Below are positions 24,685 to 32,368 of a DNA stretch of 64,000 nucleotides, piece by piece (position 1 is the first letter of the stretch; each line of letters begins with the position of its first letter). The position numbers and the translations under genes are program-made. The DNA lies in contig CALNXQ010000002.1 in the NCBI GenBank assembly GCA_942490535.1, positions 186,001 through 250,000 on the forward strand, given 5' to 3'. The stretch is from JAEINY01 sp942490535. GTDB taxonomy: Bacteria > Bacteroidota > Bacteroidia > Bacteroidales > Marinilabiliaceae. The notes below the pieces were generated by a model. That model searched no databases and was not told the origin of the DNA. It saw only the letters and a program-made list of their open reading frames with translations.

Positions 24685-26556
24685 TTACAACTTAAATTTT
24701 TGAATGACTTGCTTGAGCACTTCGGCCTGTTTGGTGAGTTCAGTAGCCGTCACGGTATACTCTTCGGCAGCTGCAGCACTGTGCTGCGTACTTTCATTAA
24801 TCTCCTGAATGGACGTATTAATTTGCATGGCTCCATTGTTTTGCTCCATTCCTGCAGTTGTGATCTCACGCACGTACTCCGCGGTTTTCTCAATATCCGG
24901 CAGCAATTTCTGAACACGATCACGCACATCGGTTGATGAAGCTAACACCCCTTCTGCAGATCCGGAAATACTAATGGCTGCTTCCCTGCTTTTCTCAGCC
25001 AGCTTTCGTACTTCGGCCGCCACGACGGCAAAACCACGACCGGCATCTCCGGCACGACTGGCTTCTACCGCTGCATTCAGCGCTAAAATATTCGTTTGAA
25101 AAGCAATATCTGAAATGACTGTGATTTTATCAACAATACGTTCAATGTCCAGGTGTGATTGGTTTACCGCATCCATTGTATGACTGAGTTCTTCTCTCAC
25201 CAAAACCGCAATGGATTCTGTCTTTTTGGCGTTTTCGGTATTGGCTGCAATATTTGCAGCCATCTCTTCCATCGCCGACGCCACCTCTTCAACCGCTGCA
25301 GCCTGGCGATTAGCCAGGGATGAGAGAGCCTGTGAACTCTCATTAAGATAAGTAGCCGTTCCACTCACTTCGTCTCCACTTTTATGCAAGCCTAAAGCCA
25401 TCTGACGAATCGAATCCGCCATCTTTCTTAGCGCTGTAGCTAACTCACCTATTTCATCTTTTCGATTTACATCCATTCTTGCAGCCAGATTACCCTCATT
25501 AATCTGCCCCGAAAACCAGGTAAATCCATTCACCAACTTTACCACACTGCCAGCCACCGCGCGCACCAGAAAATACATAATCACCAATCCGATCAGACCG
25601 ATGATTAAAATTAAACGCGTTGTGGATCTCACTTCTTGTACAATATCAGCGTGGGGTGTTATCACGGCTAATGCCCAAGGCGTTTTAGTATTCCCCACAA
25701 CAACAGGTGCAATAGAATAGTAGTTTTTTTCACTATTTATTTCCGTCACAAATGACAATCCCTTTCCTTTAACAATGGCACCTTCCAAATCGAAGCGCTC
25801 ACTTAACTCAGAAAATAAATCCTGAACCTTTTTCCCAATCATGGATGGATCAGGTGCCGTAATGAACTGCCCATCATTTGCAATAAGCATGGCATTACTC
25901 GATTCATAGGGTTTAGCTTTATCGGTTATACTTTGATACCGCTTTAAGTCCACATCCAATCCGGAGATTCCAATGAATTTATCGCCGTCCAAAATAGGAA
26001 CCGACACACTGGTTATAAGGGTATTATTTTTTCCATCTTCCGTGACCGAATACCAATAGGGATTAATAATTGCCTCCTCTTTGGAGTGCTTTAAATCATA
26101 ATAGGAGGTTCCTTCCACATCACCCTCCATGTTTTTATAAACCTGATTGATTCCGAATTCATTTCCCAAATGATAAGCTGAAACAGAAAGTCTACCATAA
26201 TCTTTGTCATAACCGGACTGAAAAGCACTTAACTCAAAACTGGTCCAGACACTGATGTATTCAGGGGTGTTTTTTTGGACACTGAGCAACATTGATTGAT
26301 AGGTATCCATGCGATGACTTTCATCCACATCGCGATAACCCCTAAAAGCATAGGCTAACGACCTGGAAACACCAATATCAATATTCAATGATGCTTCAAC
26401 TTCCTGCGCCTTTTCCCGAACAACTGTATCAACCAGGCGAAAAGCTTCCCTTGTAGTATGATTTGTATAACGATAAATAAAAAAACCCATGGCCCCGGCA
26501 TAGATTAATGCCGTAGCACCCAAAACAGATAACAGAATACGATTACGGTACTTCAT
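24685..26556 (-). CDS. Methyl-accepting chemotaxis protein with Cache-type sensor
   Basis: 623 residues. TM1 at about 8-28, a large periplasmic double-Cache-like sensor (about 35-300, with LITSVSVPILDGDKFIGISG), TM2 near 312-332, then HAMP (VNRKDEIGELATALRKMADS) and the signalling domain with hairpin tip NILALNAAVEASRAGDAGRG and FAVVAAEVRKLAEKS. No C-terminal CheR-binding pentapeptide is present. It reports a small ligand to a CheA-CheW array. No other che genes are in the window, and such receptors are uncommon in Bacteroidota. Confidence 0.95.
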   Translation of the reverse strand: MKYRNRILLSVLGATALIYAGAMGFFIYRYTNHTTREAFRLVDTVVREKAQEVEASLNIDIGVSRSLAYAFRGYRDVDESHRMDTYQSMLLSVQKNTPEYISVWTSFELSAFQSGYDKDYGRLSVSAYHLGNEFGINQVYKNMEGDVEGTSYYDLKHSKEEAIINPYWYSVTEDGKNNTLITSVSVPILDGDKFIGISGLDVDLKRYQSITDKAKPYESSNAMLIANDGQFITAPDPSMIGKKVQDLFSELSERFDLEGAIVKGKGLSFVTEINSEKNYYSIAPVVVGNTKTPWALAVITPHADIVQEVRSTTRLILIIGLIGLVIMYFLVRAVAGSVVKLVNGFTWFSGQINEGNLAARMDVNRKDEIGELATALRKMADSIRQMALGLHKSGDEVSGTATYLNESSQALSSLANRQAAAVEEVASAMEEMAANIAANTENAKKTESIAVLVREELSHTMDAVNQSHLDIERIVDKITVISDIAFQTNILALNAAVEASRAGDAGRGFAVVAAEVRKLAEKSREAAISISGSAEGVLASSTDVRDRVQKLLPDIEKTAEYVREITTAGMEQNNGAMQINTSIQEINESTQHSAAAAEEYTVTATELTKQAEVLKQVIQKFKL

Positions 26557-26684
26557 AAAACAGGCTATTTACTTGTAGAGATAAGGATTATTTCCTTAAT
26601 CATAAATTCATTTTCCCACATTATTAACGCATAAATACTAGAGAAGTTACAAATAAGGAAGCCCATCCTTTCATTATAAGGCAT

Positions 26685-26715
26685 AAAAAAAGGATCTCCT
26701 CAGAGATCCGTTTTT
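26685..26715 (-). terminator. Terminator after dapA
   Basis: GGATCTC (26692-26698) and GAGATCC (26703-26709) form a stem flanked by an A7 run on one side and T5 on the other, so it can work in both directions. It lies 28 bp past the dapA stop. Confidence 0.85.
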
Positions 26716-26742
26716 CATTCAATCCAACAACAACTAAATTAT

Positions 26743-27633
26743 TTAAATGATATTTAGCTCTTTAAGTTCATTCTTCAATAATACTTTCCCCCCGTTTGCC
26801 ATAGGACACATGGGCGATCTGAAATGTTCCTCAATGGATCCCATTAAAGCCAATGCCGTTTTTACAGGAATTGGATTTGATTCAATAAACATCAAATCCA
26901 TTAAGTGTCGATACTTGAAAAACAACGCTTGCGTAGAAACCACGTCACCAGCTAAGGAAGCGTGCATCAACGCTCGAAACTGTGCAGGTAAAACATTAGC
27001 AATAACAGAAATACAACCATCTGCGCCCAGCAAATTAGCCGAAGACGCTAAGAAATCGTCCCCACTATAGACTTTAAATCCTTGTGGACGTAAGGCGATT
27101 AATTGTGCCATGACATTCAAATCACCACCAGCCTCTTTAATACCCACAATATTTTCAAAGTCAGTAGCCAATTTCAGAGCAATTTCGACAGAAATTTTTG
27201 ACCCGGTCCGTGAAGGTACATTATACAAAATAATAGGTACGCTTACAGCTTTTGCGATGTTTGAAAAATGCAGATACATGCCCTGGTCGGTAGGCTTATT
27301 ATAGTAAGGCCCTACTACTAAAATAGCATCCACACCAGCCTCCTGTGCTTTTAAAGAATATTTAATACATTCCGAAGTCGAATTACTACCTGTACCAGCA
27401 ATCACCGGAATTCGACCATTCACCCGCTCCACAGTCCGCTGAATCAAAAAGGCATCTTCCTCTTGTGTCAAGGCAGGTGTTTCGCCAGTTGTTCCGCATA
27501 CAACGATCCCATCCGTGCCTTGTTCAATGTGCCAGTCAATCAATTTATCAAAGGCATCCACATCAATTTCTCCTGATGCTTTAAATGGAGTTACCACTGC
27601 TACTATCGAACCGGTCAATTTAAACTCTTTCAT
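26743..27633 (-). CDS. dapA: 4-hydroxy-tetrahydrodipicolinate synthase
   Basis: 296 residues. TIM-barrel lyase with GTTGETPALTQEE near residues 47-59, the catalytic tyrosine in ILYNVPSRTG and the Schiff-base lysine in IVGIKEAGGD. It condenses pyruvate with aspartate semialdehyde on the way to lysine and meso-diaminopimelate. It is divergent from a winged-helix/ACT gene at 27848, which is a good candidate regulator of amino-acid synthesis. Confidence 0.96.
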   Translation of the reverse strand: MKEFKLTGSIVAVVTPFKASGEIDVDAFDKLIDWHIEQGTDGIVVCGTTGETPALTQEEDAFLIQRTVERVNGRIPVIAGTGSNSTSECIKYSLKAQEAGVDAILVVGPYYNKPTDQGMYLHFSNIAKAVSVPIILYNVPSRTGSKISVEIALKLATDFENIVGIKEAGGDLNVMAQLIALRPQGFKVYSGDDFLASSANLLGADGCISVIANVLPAQFRALMHASLAGDVVSTQALFFKYRHLMDLMFIESNPIPVKTALALMGSIEEHFRSPMCPMANGGKVLLKNELKELNII

Positions 27634-27798
27634 CTCTATTGTTTTAGTATCAAATACTGAGATATCAACGCTGGTATAAAACCATTATGCAAGATACAAA
27701 TAGTTCCTGCACAGTTTCAACCTTTAATACAGCATCAAAACTATTAAAAGAATTAGATGCTAAAAAATTTTTCAACAAAAAAAACTTCTTTATAACAC

Positions 27799-27829
27799 TT
27801 TGTTAATATTTTAACATTGCCTATATTTG
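27799..27829 (+). promoter_or_regulatory. Promoter of the HTH-ACT gene
   Basis: TTTG (27799-27802) and TATATTTG (27822-27829) are separated by 19 nt, a full match to the Bacteroidota promoter consensus. A TTG at 27827 lies inside the -7 element and cannot be the start codon. Confidence 0.85.
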
Positions 27830-27847
27830 CACCAAATCTCTGTTGTT

Positions 27848-28519
27848 ATGAAAACCGTAAGTCAAGCAGTTGAAGCCGTTATTAAGGTTAAACCTTTCGT
27901 TATTGAAGCGCTATGCGAAGGTTTGTTGAATATTTCCTCCTTAGCCAGACAGATCCAGCCCATGGTGGAGAAATTGACGGAGAAACCGGTCAAACAAGGC
28001 GCCATTGTAATGGCATTAAACCGTCTGGCACCGCAGTTGGATTACTCCTTAAACAGAAATTTGCAAAAACTACTGGAATCATTAGGTGACATCATTGTCC
28101 GATCGAACCTTACAGATTATACATTTAAAAACAGCAATACGATATTCCATAGCCACACACGCGTGATGCAGGAAATCAGCAACCAACAAGATGTATTCTA
28201 CACATTGGTAAGAGGGGTTTTTGAATCGAACCTGGTGGTCAGTTCGGCCTATGAAAACCTGGTAGATACACATTTTAAAAATGAAGAATGCATCTACAAG
28301 CAAGACGAACTTTCGGCGATTACACTGAAATTACCGGCCGGGAATGTGCAAATCACTGGTTTTTATTATCACATACTGAAAGCCATTGCCTGGGAGGGGG
28401 TTAATATCAAAGAAGTTATCTCCACCACCAATGAATTTACCATTATAGTAAATGATGAAGATGTAGATCGTGGCTTTACAATCTTGAAAAATTTAAAAAC
28501 AGCTTATAAGCAGAAATAA
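27848..28519 (+). CDS. Predicted regulator with winged-helix-like and ACT domains
   Basis: 223 residues from the ATG at 27848, chosen because the upstream TTG lies inside the promoter. The N-terminal third (FVIEALCEGLLNISSLARQI through MALNRLAPQLDYS) looks like a helix-turn-helix DNA-binding fold. The C-terminal 65 residues (LSAITLKLPAGNVQITGFYY, then GVNIKEVISTTNEFTIIVND) have the beta-alpha-beta pattern of an ACT amino-acid-binding domain. I infer an amino-acid-responsive regulator, possibly of the divergent dapA. It is a conserved hypothetical in this phylum as far as I know. Confidence 0.7.
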   Translation: MKTVSQAVEAVIKVKPFVIEALCEGLLNISSLARQIQPMVEKLTEKPVKQGAIVMALNRLAPQLDYSLNRNLQKLLESLGDIIVRSNLTDYTFKNSNTIFHSHTRVMQEISNQQDVFYTLVRGVFESNLVVSSAYENLVDTHFKNEECIYKQDELSAITLKLPAGNVQITGFYYHILKAIAWEGVNIKEVISTTNEFTIIVNDEDVDRGFTILKNLKTAYKQK

Positions 28520-28567
28520 TATTTAAGATGGAATTCGTGACAATAACCTGACTGAACTCAAACAAAA

Positions 28568-28598
28568 AGACCTTAAGGTTTTGAAAACCTTAAGGTCT
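28568..28598 (-). terminator. 31-nt near-perfect palindrome, bidirectional terminator
   Basis: Arms 28568-28582 and 28584-28598 are perfectly complementary over 15 bp around a single base. On the minus strand TTTTTGTTT follows, so it would end transcripts of the orphan TonB-domain gene. It also closes the HTH-ACT gene on the plus strand. Confidence 0.82.
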
Positions 28599-28651
28599 GA
28601 ATAATATTCTTTCGTTTGAAAAGGAAATATCGGCATTGATAAACCTTCACC

Positions 28652-28948
28652 CTAAAATTCCACAGGAACAACCAGTTTACAAAGTACAGCTTTTCCCCTT
28701 TGTTTCCCAGGCTTCCAATTACTTAATTCCCTTACAATTCGAGTCGCTTCTACTGCTTCGCGAGTCTCAATTTTATCAAGCGGATGTACTTGAACGACTT
28801 CTCCTTTATGATTAACTGTAAATTCCACATTCACAAGACCTGCCAAACTCTGTTCTTTACCAATTTGAGCAGCTAAGGTGTACAAACTCGCAAAGTAGGT
28901 TTCCATTCCACCATTGTACTCTGGCATGGTTTCTACGACATCAAACAT
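28652..28948 (-). CDS. Orphan TonB C-terminal domain protein
   Basis: 98 residues that match only the C-terminal domain of energy transducer TonB: a variant EYNGGMETYFASLYTLAAQI start, VNVEFTVNHKGEVVQVHPL, and an ending NWKPGKQRGKAVLCKLVVPV. There is no transmembrane anchor or proline-rich linker, and a TGA stop lies 7 codons upstream in frame, so no N-terminal part is hidden in the same frame. It is either a decayed TonB gene or a free-standing domain. It has a good terminator. Confidence 0.65.
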   Translation of the reverse strand: MFDVVETMPEYNGGMETYFASLYTLAAQIGKEQSLAGLVNVEFTVNHKGEVVQVHPLDKIETREAVEATRIVRELSNWKPGKQRGKAVLCKLVVPVEF

Positions 28949-29169
28949 GTATGAAAATCCAATAATTCACACAGCTTTACTATTACTCCAATACCTTTAT
29001 AAGCCAGTAAGCACATGGCTTGCGCTAACCAATTACAAGTAAAAATATATTAAACTATAGTACAACAATCGAAATCAGCAAAAACCCATAAAACCCAAGT
29101 ATATCAATCATTACTCGATACATACACTTTCATATAGAAAAAATATATTTAACAAATTTTCTGTAACTT

Positions 29170-29205
29170 TTTGAAAAGAAAAAAAAAAAAAAAAAACTAT
29201 ATTTG
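29170..29205 (+). promoter_or_regulatory. Candidate phase-variable promoter of the peptide operon
   Basis: TTTG at 29170-29173 (-33) and TATATTTG at 29198-29205 (-7, perfect TAnnTTTG) are 24 nt apart. The spacer contains 18 consecutive A (29179-29196). The optimal spacer in this phylum is 19-21 nt, so loss of 3-5 A by slippage would bring it to the optimum. Confidence 0.65.
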
Positions 29206-29207
29206 AC

Positions 29208-29227
29208 TTTAGTAAGGCCTTACTAAA
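29208..29227 (+). promoter_or_regulatory. Perfect 20-bp palindrome at the predicted transcription start (operator?)
   Basis: The half-site TTTAGTAAGG (29208-29217) is followed by its exact reverse complement (29218-29227). It starts 3 bp after the -7 element, where a dimeric repressor would block initiation. Confidence 0.65.
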
Positions 29228-29256
29228 ATGATTTTGATCTGCTAAAAGAAGAAAAA

Positions 29257-29302
29257 GGCTGACCGGTAACCTTTGTTTGACCGCCAAGAAAACCGACCAG
29301 CC
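29257..29302 (+). promoter_or_regulatory. Possible leader hairpin in the peptide operon mRNA
   Basis: GGCTGACCGGT (29257-29267) can pair with ACCGACCAGCC (29292-29302) as 5 bp, a 2-nt mismatch and 4 bp. It could be a leader structure or a DNA site; support is modest. Confidence 0.35.
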
Positions 29303-29374
29303 CATACGCCTTGTGGCAGGTGCAAAATTAACATTTGTTTTTAATCATTTATTAACAATTAAGAATTTTACACG

Positions 29375-29524
29375 ATGAAAAAGTTAGAATTAAAGAAAAT
29401 GGAAAAAATCAATGGTGGTGATAAATGCTCTAGAATACTGGGCAGAATGGCGAGAGAATTTAGGAGAAATGGAGATAGTGATCGTTGGTACGATTTAGCG
29501 TCAAAATCTATGGATCATTGTTAA
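29375..29524 (+). CDS. Double-glycine-leader secreted peptide precursor
   Basis: 49 codons, found by direct translation. The first 15 residues, MKKLELKKMEKINGG, form a textbook C39-peptidase leader with hydrophobic residues at L4, L6, M9 and I12 before the GG cleavage site. The predicted mature peptide is 34 residues, from DKCSRILGRM to KSMDHC. It is hydrophilic, arginine-rich and has cysteines only at core positions 3 and 34, ideal for one ring-closing disulfide. The downstream operon encodes a thioredoxin-like CxxC protein and a C39 exporter. It lacks the YGNGV-like motif of known bacteroidetocins. It may be a bacteriocin or a signal peptide. Confidence 0.85.
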   Translation: MKKLELKKMEKINGGDKCSRILGRMAREFRRNGDSDRWYDLASKSMDHC

Positions 29525-29558
29525 CAGGAGGAATTCCTAAACAAAACAGAAAGCAAAA

Positions 29559-29587
29559 AATTCACCAAGCCATGTGCTTGGTGAATT
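29559..29587 (+). terminator. Intercistronic hairpin after the peptide gene (attenuator)
   Basis: AATTCACCAAGC (29559-29570) pairs perfectly with 29576-29587 around a 5-nt loop, 34 nt past the peptide stop. No T run follows on the plus strand, so it should give partial read-through and raise peptide mRNA over the export genes. Confidence 0.65.
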
Positions 29588-29658
29588 ATAAATGCAAAAT
29601 ACAGTGCCTCTTTTACACATTCCAATACTCGAGCCTTCGATCTAAACTTGAAAACCAT

Positions 29659-31050
29659 ATGAAATTTTATATTCTATGCCTATCCCTTCTGTGCTCTATC
29701 TCCTTGGTATCTCAAAACAAAATTCCAGGAAAAGTCATTAATGAAAAAAATCAACCTATAGCTTTTGCAAACATAAGCATCAACAATACCAATTTTGGGA
29801 CCATAACGAACGCTGATGGTTTTTTTGAAATCTCTATTGATGAGACGATGAAAAACAATCATCTACTTATATCCTCTATCGGTTATCAACATGTCCATTA
29901 CCCCATTGATTCCCTCATTCAAATAAAGACCGATACTTCTATTATTCTAAAATTAAAAGAAAAAAGCTACCTCATTGATGAAATCACCGTCAACAAACAA
30001 ACCATCCCTTCCCCAAAGGAAATAATAGATAGTGCTATCCTCAAAATTCCACAATTTCTTAGTCAGGATGCCTCCATTGGAGAATACTATTTCCGCCAGT
30101 CTCATTGGAACGACACTGCTATGAACCGTCTTATCCAGGCAGCTATCTCCATCTATGACCCCGGAATTAAGAGTCCGATTGAATCCTGTCAAATAAATGT
30201 AGATGAACTTCAAACCAGCTTGGATAACAGATCCATTGATTACAAGAATTTACTAAGCTTTTATAAATACAAAAACGACAATCTTAATCCAAGCATCAAC
30301 AGCACCAGCTCATATAACGATCCTGGTGTGCAGAATATACTAATTGATCATTTTGATAGTCAAAACGCTTCTATGAATCATTTCTTCATAAAGGCCAACA
30401 TGATCAGAGGCTATCAAGAAGGAAAACGCCCATATAAGAAAATATTCACTAAAGATATCAAGCAACGACCATTATTAACCACAGAATCCTTTACTAAGGA
30501 ACATGATTTTAAACTCGACTCTATTCTACTTTATGGCAATGAATCTGTGTTTAAAATAAAAATACTTCCCAATAAAAAATACCCTAAAATAAAATATCAG
30601 GAAGACGGCCTCATCCCTATAGGCATTGCATACATCAGGGCCAGAGATTATGCTTTATTAGGATTAGAATACAGTTACATCCAAAATCCCAGTCACAAAC
30701 ATTACAGCTGGTCACTTCCTGTATACTTTAAATATGAAGTAAGATTTAAAGAGGTAGAAAGCAAATTACACTTAAACTATCTATCCTACTCAAGAAGGGA
30801 TTACAACACTCAGCTTCTTTTAGAAGAACACAAAATAAAAAGTGATATCGTCAAACAAGAGTTAATAAATACCAACATTATCACCACAAAAACTATAGTG
30901 GATAAAATAAAAGCTGAAACTAAATGGAATGCTAACCACTACCAGGAACGTCCCTATAATGGTGAATTCTGGAAAACGTATTCCACCTTCATGGAAACCC
31001 AAGAACAAAAGCATTTGCGTGAAAACATGGAGGCTCAAGCACTTAATTAA
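29659..31050 (+). CDS. Exported protein with carboxypeptidase-regulatory-like domain
   Basis: 463 residues from the ATG at 29659. The frame is open 58 codons upstream, but only this start gives a signal peptide (MKFYILCLSLLCSISLVSQ). Residues about 22-110 are a CarboxypepD_reg-like beta sandwich (IPGKVINEKNQPIAFANISI, NADGFFEISID), as in TonB-dependent-receptor N termini and DUF5686-type proteins. The remaining 350 residues are beta-rich and unassigned. Probably periplasmic or outer-membrane. It is the first large gene after the peptide precursor, so it may act in export, sensing or immunity. A+T-rich like the rest of the operon. Confidence 0.75.
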   Translation: MKFYILCLSLLCSISLVSQNKIPGKVINEKNQPIAFANISINNTNFGTITNADGFFEISIDETMKNNHLLISSIGYQHVHYPIDSLIQIKTDTSIILKLKEKSYLIDEITVNKQTIPSPKEIIDSAILKIPQFLSQDASIGEYYFRQSHWNDTAMNRLIQAAISIYDPGIKSPIESCQINVDELQTSLDNRSIDYKNLLSFYKYKNDNLNPSINSTSSYNDPGVQNILIDHFDSQNASMNHFFIKANMIRGYQEGKRPYKKIFTKDIKQRPLLTTESFTKEHDFKLDSILLYGNESVFKIKILPNKKYPKIKYQEDGLIPIGIAYIRARDYALLGLEYSYIQNPSHKHYSWSLPVYFKYEVRFKEVESKLHLNYLSYSRRDYNTQLLLEEHKIKSDIVKQELINTNIITTKTIVDKIKAETKWNANHYQERPYNGEFWKTYSTFMETQEQKHLRENMEAQALN

Positions 31051-31086
31051 CAACCCTGCTAATCAACCCTTTAATAGCCCAAACTC

Positions 31087-31806
31087 ATGAAATCAAAAAT
31101 ACAATCTCTATTAAATGTCAATACCGGAATTGTCATTCTCTTATTTTTCACCTTCGCATTTGCAGCACAATTGATCAATACTGATTTTGTAAATAACGAT
31201 AAGGTGTGGTATGAATATCTGGAAAAACAAGAGGAACAAAAATACAATGAATACGATAAGTACCTGGCCGATTTTGAAGAAGACCTGAAGGCAATAGACC
31301 TTCCTGAAGCAGATGACGCCTACGACTGGGATTTCTTTTTGTTAGATTCGGCAAGAGTGCTCATACCCTTTCTAACCGTATGCCTTGGATTAGCAGCGCT
31401 TATTTTTGTTGGATTTCAATTCAATGACCAACTCAAGCACATCACTTTTGGAACAGTATTTAAATCATCCATTTTTGCATACCTGCTCTTTTTCATACAA
31501 GATATGGCGAGAATCATCTGGTTTATAGGAATCAAAGAAAACTACACTTACGAAGATATTCAATCCTTTACAAAAAGCTTTTCATTCTCCATGGGGCATC
31601 TAACGGGGGATGTTAAATCTGATGTTTGGTACCAATACATCCTCAATGATATGAGTATTGAGTTACTGTTATATCTATTGTGTATTCCCATGTTCATTTG
31701 GATAGCCACAAGCATCCCCTATAAAAGGCTTTTGGGGCAAATATTAATCCCTTTTGCAGGTGGTTTTGTGTTGTATCAAAGCATTATGACTTATATAGCC
31801 ATCTAG
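31087..31806 (+). CDS. Polytopic membrane protein of unknown function in the peptide operon
   Basis: 239 residues with about five hydrophobic helices (near 12-32, 91-112, 125-145, 190-208 and 214-235). A long acidic extracytoplasmic loop lies between TM1 and TM2 (EYLEKQEEQKYNEYDKYL). No family recognised. It lies 36 bp after the previous gene and 22 bp before the thioredoxin-like gene. Small multi-span proteins in bacteriocin operons are often immunity proteins; that role is inferred from position only. Confidence 0.7.
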   Translation: MKSKIQSLLNVNTGIVILLFFTFAFAAQLINTDFVNNDKVWYEYLEKQEEQKYNEYDKYLADFEEDLKAIDLPEADDAYDWDFFLLDSARVLIPFLTVCLGLAALIFVGFQFNDQLKHITFGTVFKSSIFAYLLFFIQDMARIIWFIGIKENYTYEDIQSFTKSFSFSMGHLTGDVKSDVWYQYILNDMSIELLLYLLCIPMFIWIATSIPYKRLLGQILIPFAGGFVLYQSIMTYIAI

Positions 31807-31828
31807 TCCTTGACCTAACCTACATCAG

Positions 31829-32368
31829 ATGAAACAAATACTAATCATACTCACAATTGGCCTTGTTCTGGCTGGAATGATCATATTGACCATCCAAAAA
31901 GCACTTGCGGTTCAACAACAACTGCCACCTACAAAAAAGAATATTGAACTATTAGAGTTACCTGATTTTAAACTATCTGATGCTTACGCTACCCCTTTTA
32001 CCTTATTAGATTTGGAAACAGGACGAAGCGTGCTTGTTATACATTATAGTTCAAGTTGCGATTTTTGCGACAAGGAGGCGCAAATACTATTTCACCATTA
32101 TAACGAGTTTGAAAACACCCAAGTATTAATGGTTACAAAAGACAGTAAAGAAGAAATAGAAAATTTTGCAGAAAAGCATCAACTAAACCACTTCCCGAAT
32201 ATTCGTTTCTTACGCTACTCGAACAATTACTTCAAAGAGGCATTTGGAACCAATAAAATTCCCTCACTGTTCTTTTTTGATACAAACTTCAAGTTATTAA
32301 AGAAAATAGAAGAAGGCATAACAACTCGTACACTGGTTAAATACACACGTGCCGCCAATGACCGATAG
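31829..32368 (+). CDS. Membrane-anchored thioredoxin-like protein, CDFC active site
   Basis: 179 residues. An N-terminal signal anchor (about 3-22) precedes a TlpA/redoxin fold with active site C77-x-x-C80 in IHYSSSCDFCDKEAQ and a cis-proline in NKIPSLFFFD. The aspartate-phenylalanine pair between the cysteines is unusual. It is expected to form, reduce or isomerise disulfides outside the cytoplasm, and the two-cysteine peptide encoded first in this operon is the obvious substrate. Its end overlaps the ABC exporter gene by 11 bp. Confidence 0.85.
   Translation: MKQILIILTIGLVLAGMIILTIQKALAVQQQLPPTKKNIELLELPDFKLSDAYATPFTLLDLETGRSVLVIHYSSSCDFCDKEAQILFHHYNEFENTQVLMVTKDSKEEIENFAEKHQLNHFPNIRFLRYSNNYFKEAFGTNKIPSLFFFDTNFKLLKKIEEGITTRTLVKYTRAANDR

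Larger units (their letters stand above)
28949..29374. other. Regulatory region upstream of the double-glycine peptide operon
   Basis: 426 bp, very A/T-rich. It holds a candidate promoter with an 18-A spacer tract (29170-29205), a perfect 20-bp palindrome (29208-29227) and a possible leader hairpin (29257-29302). The leader RNA would be about 160 nt. The minus frame 29111-29305 is low-complexity and not believed. Confidence 0.7.

Noticed and set aside
29111..29305. 64-codon minus-strand frame upstream of the peptide operon
   Set aside because: Its FFFFF tract is only the complement of the A18 run, it spans the promoter and palindrome, and it has no family or start context.
29375..29524. Bacteroidetocin (class IIa-like) identity for the peptide
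   Set aside because: The leader fits, but the core lacks a YGNGV-like motif and is charged and hydrophilic, so only a general GG-peptide call is made.
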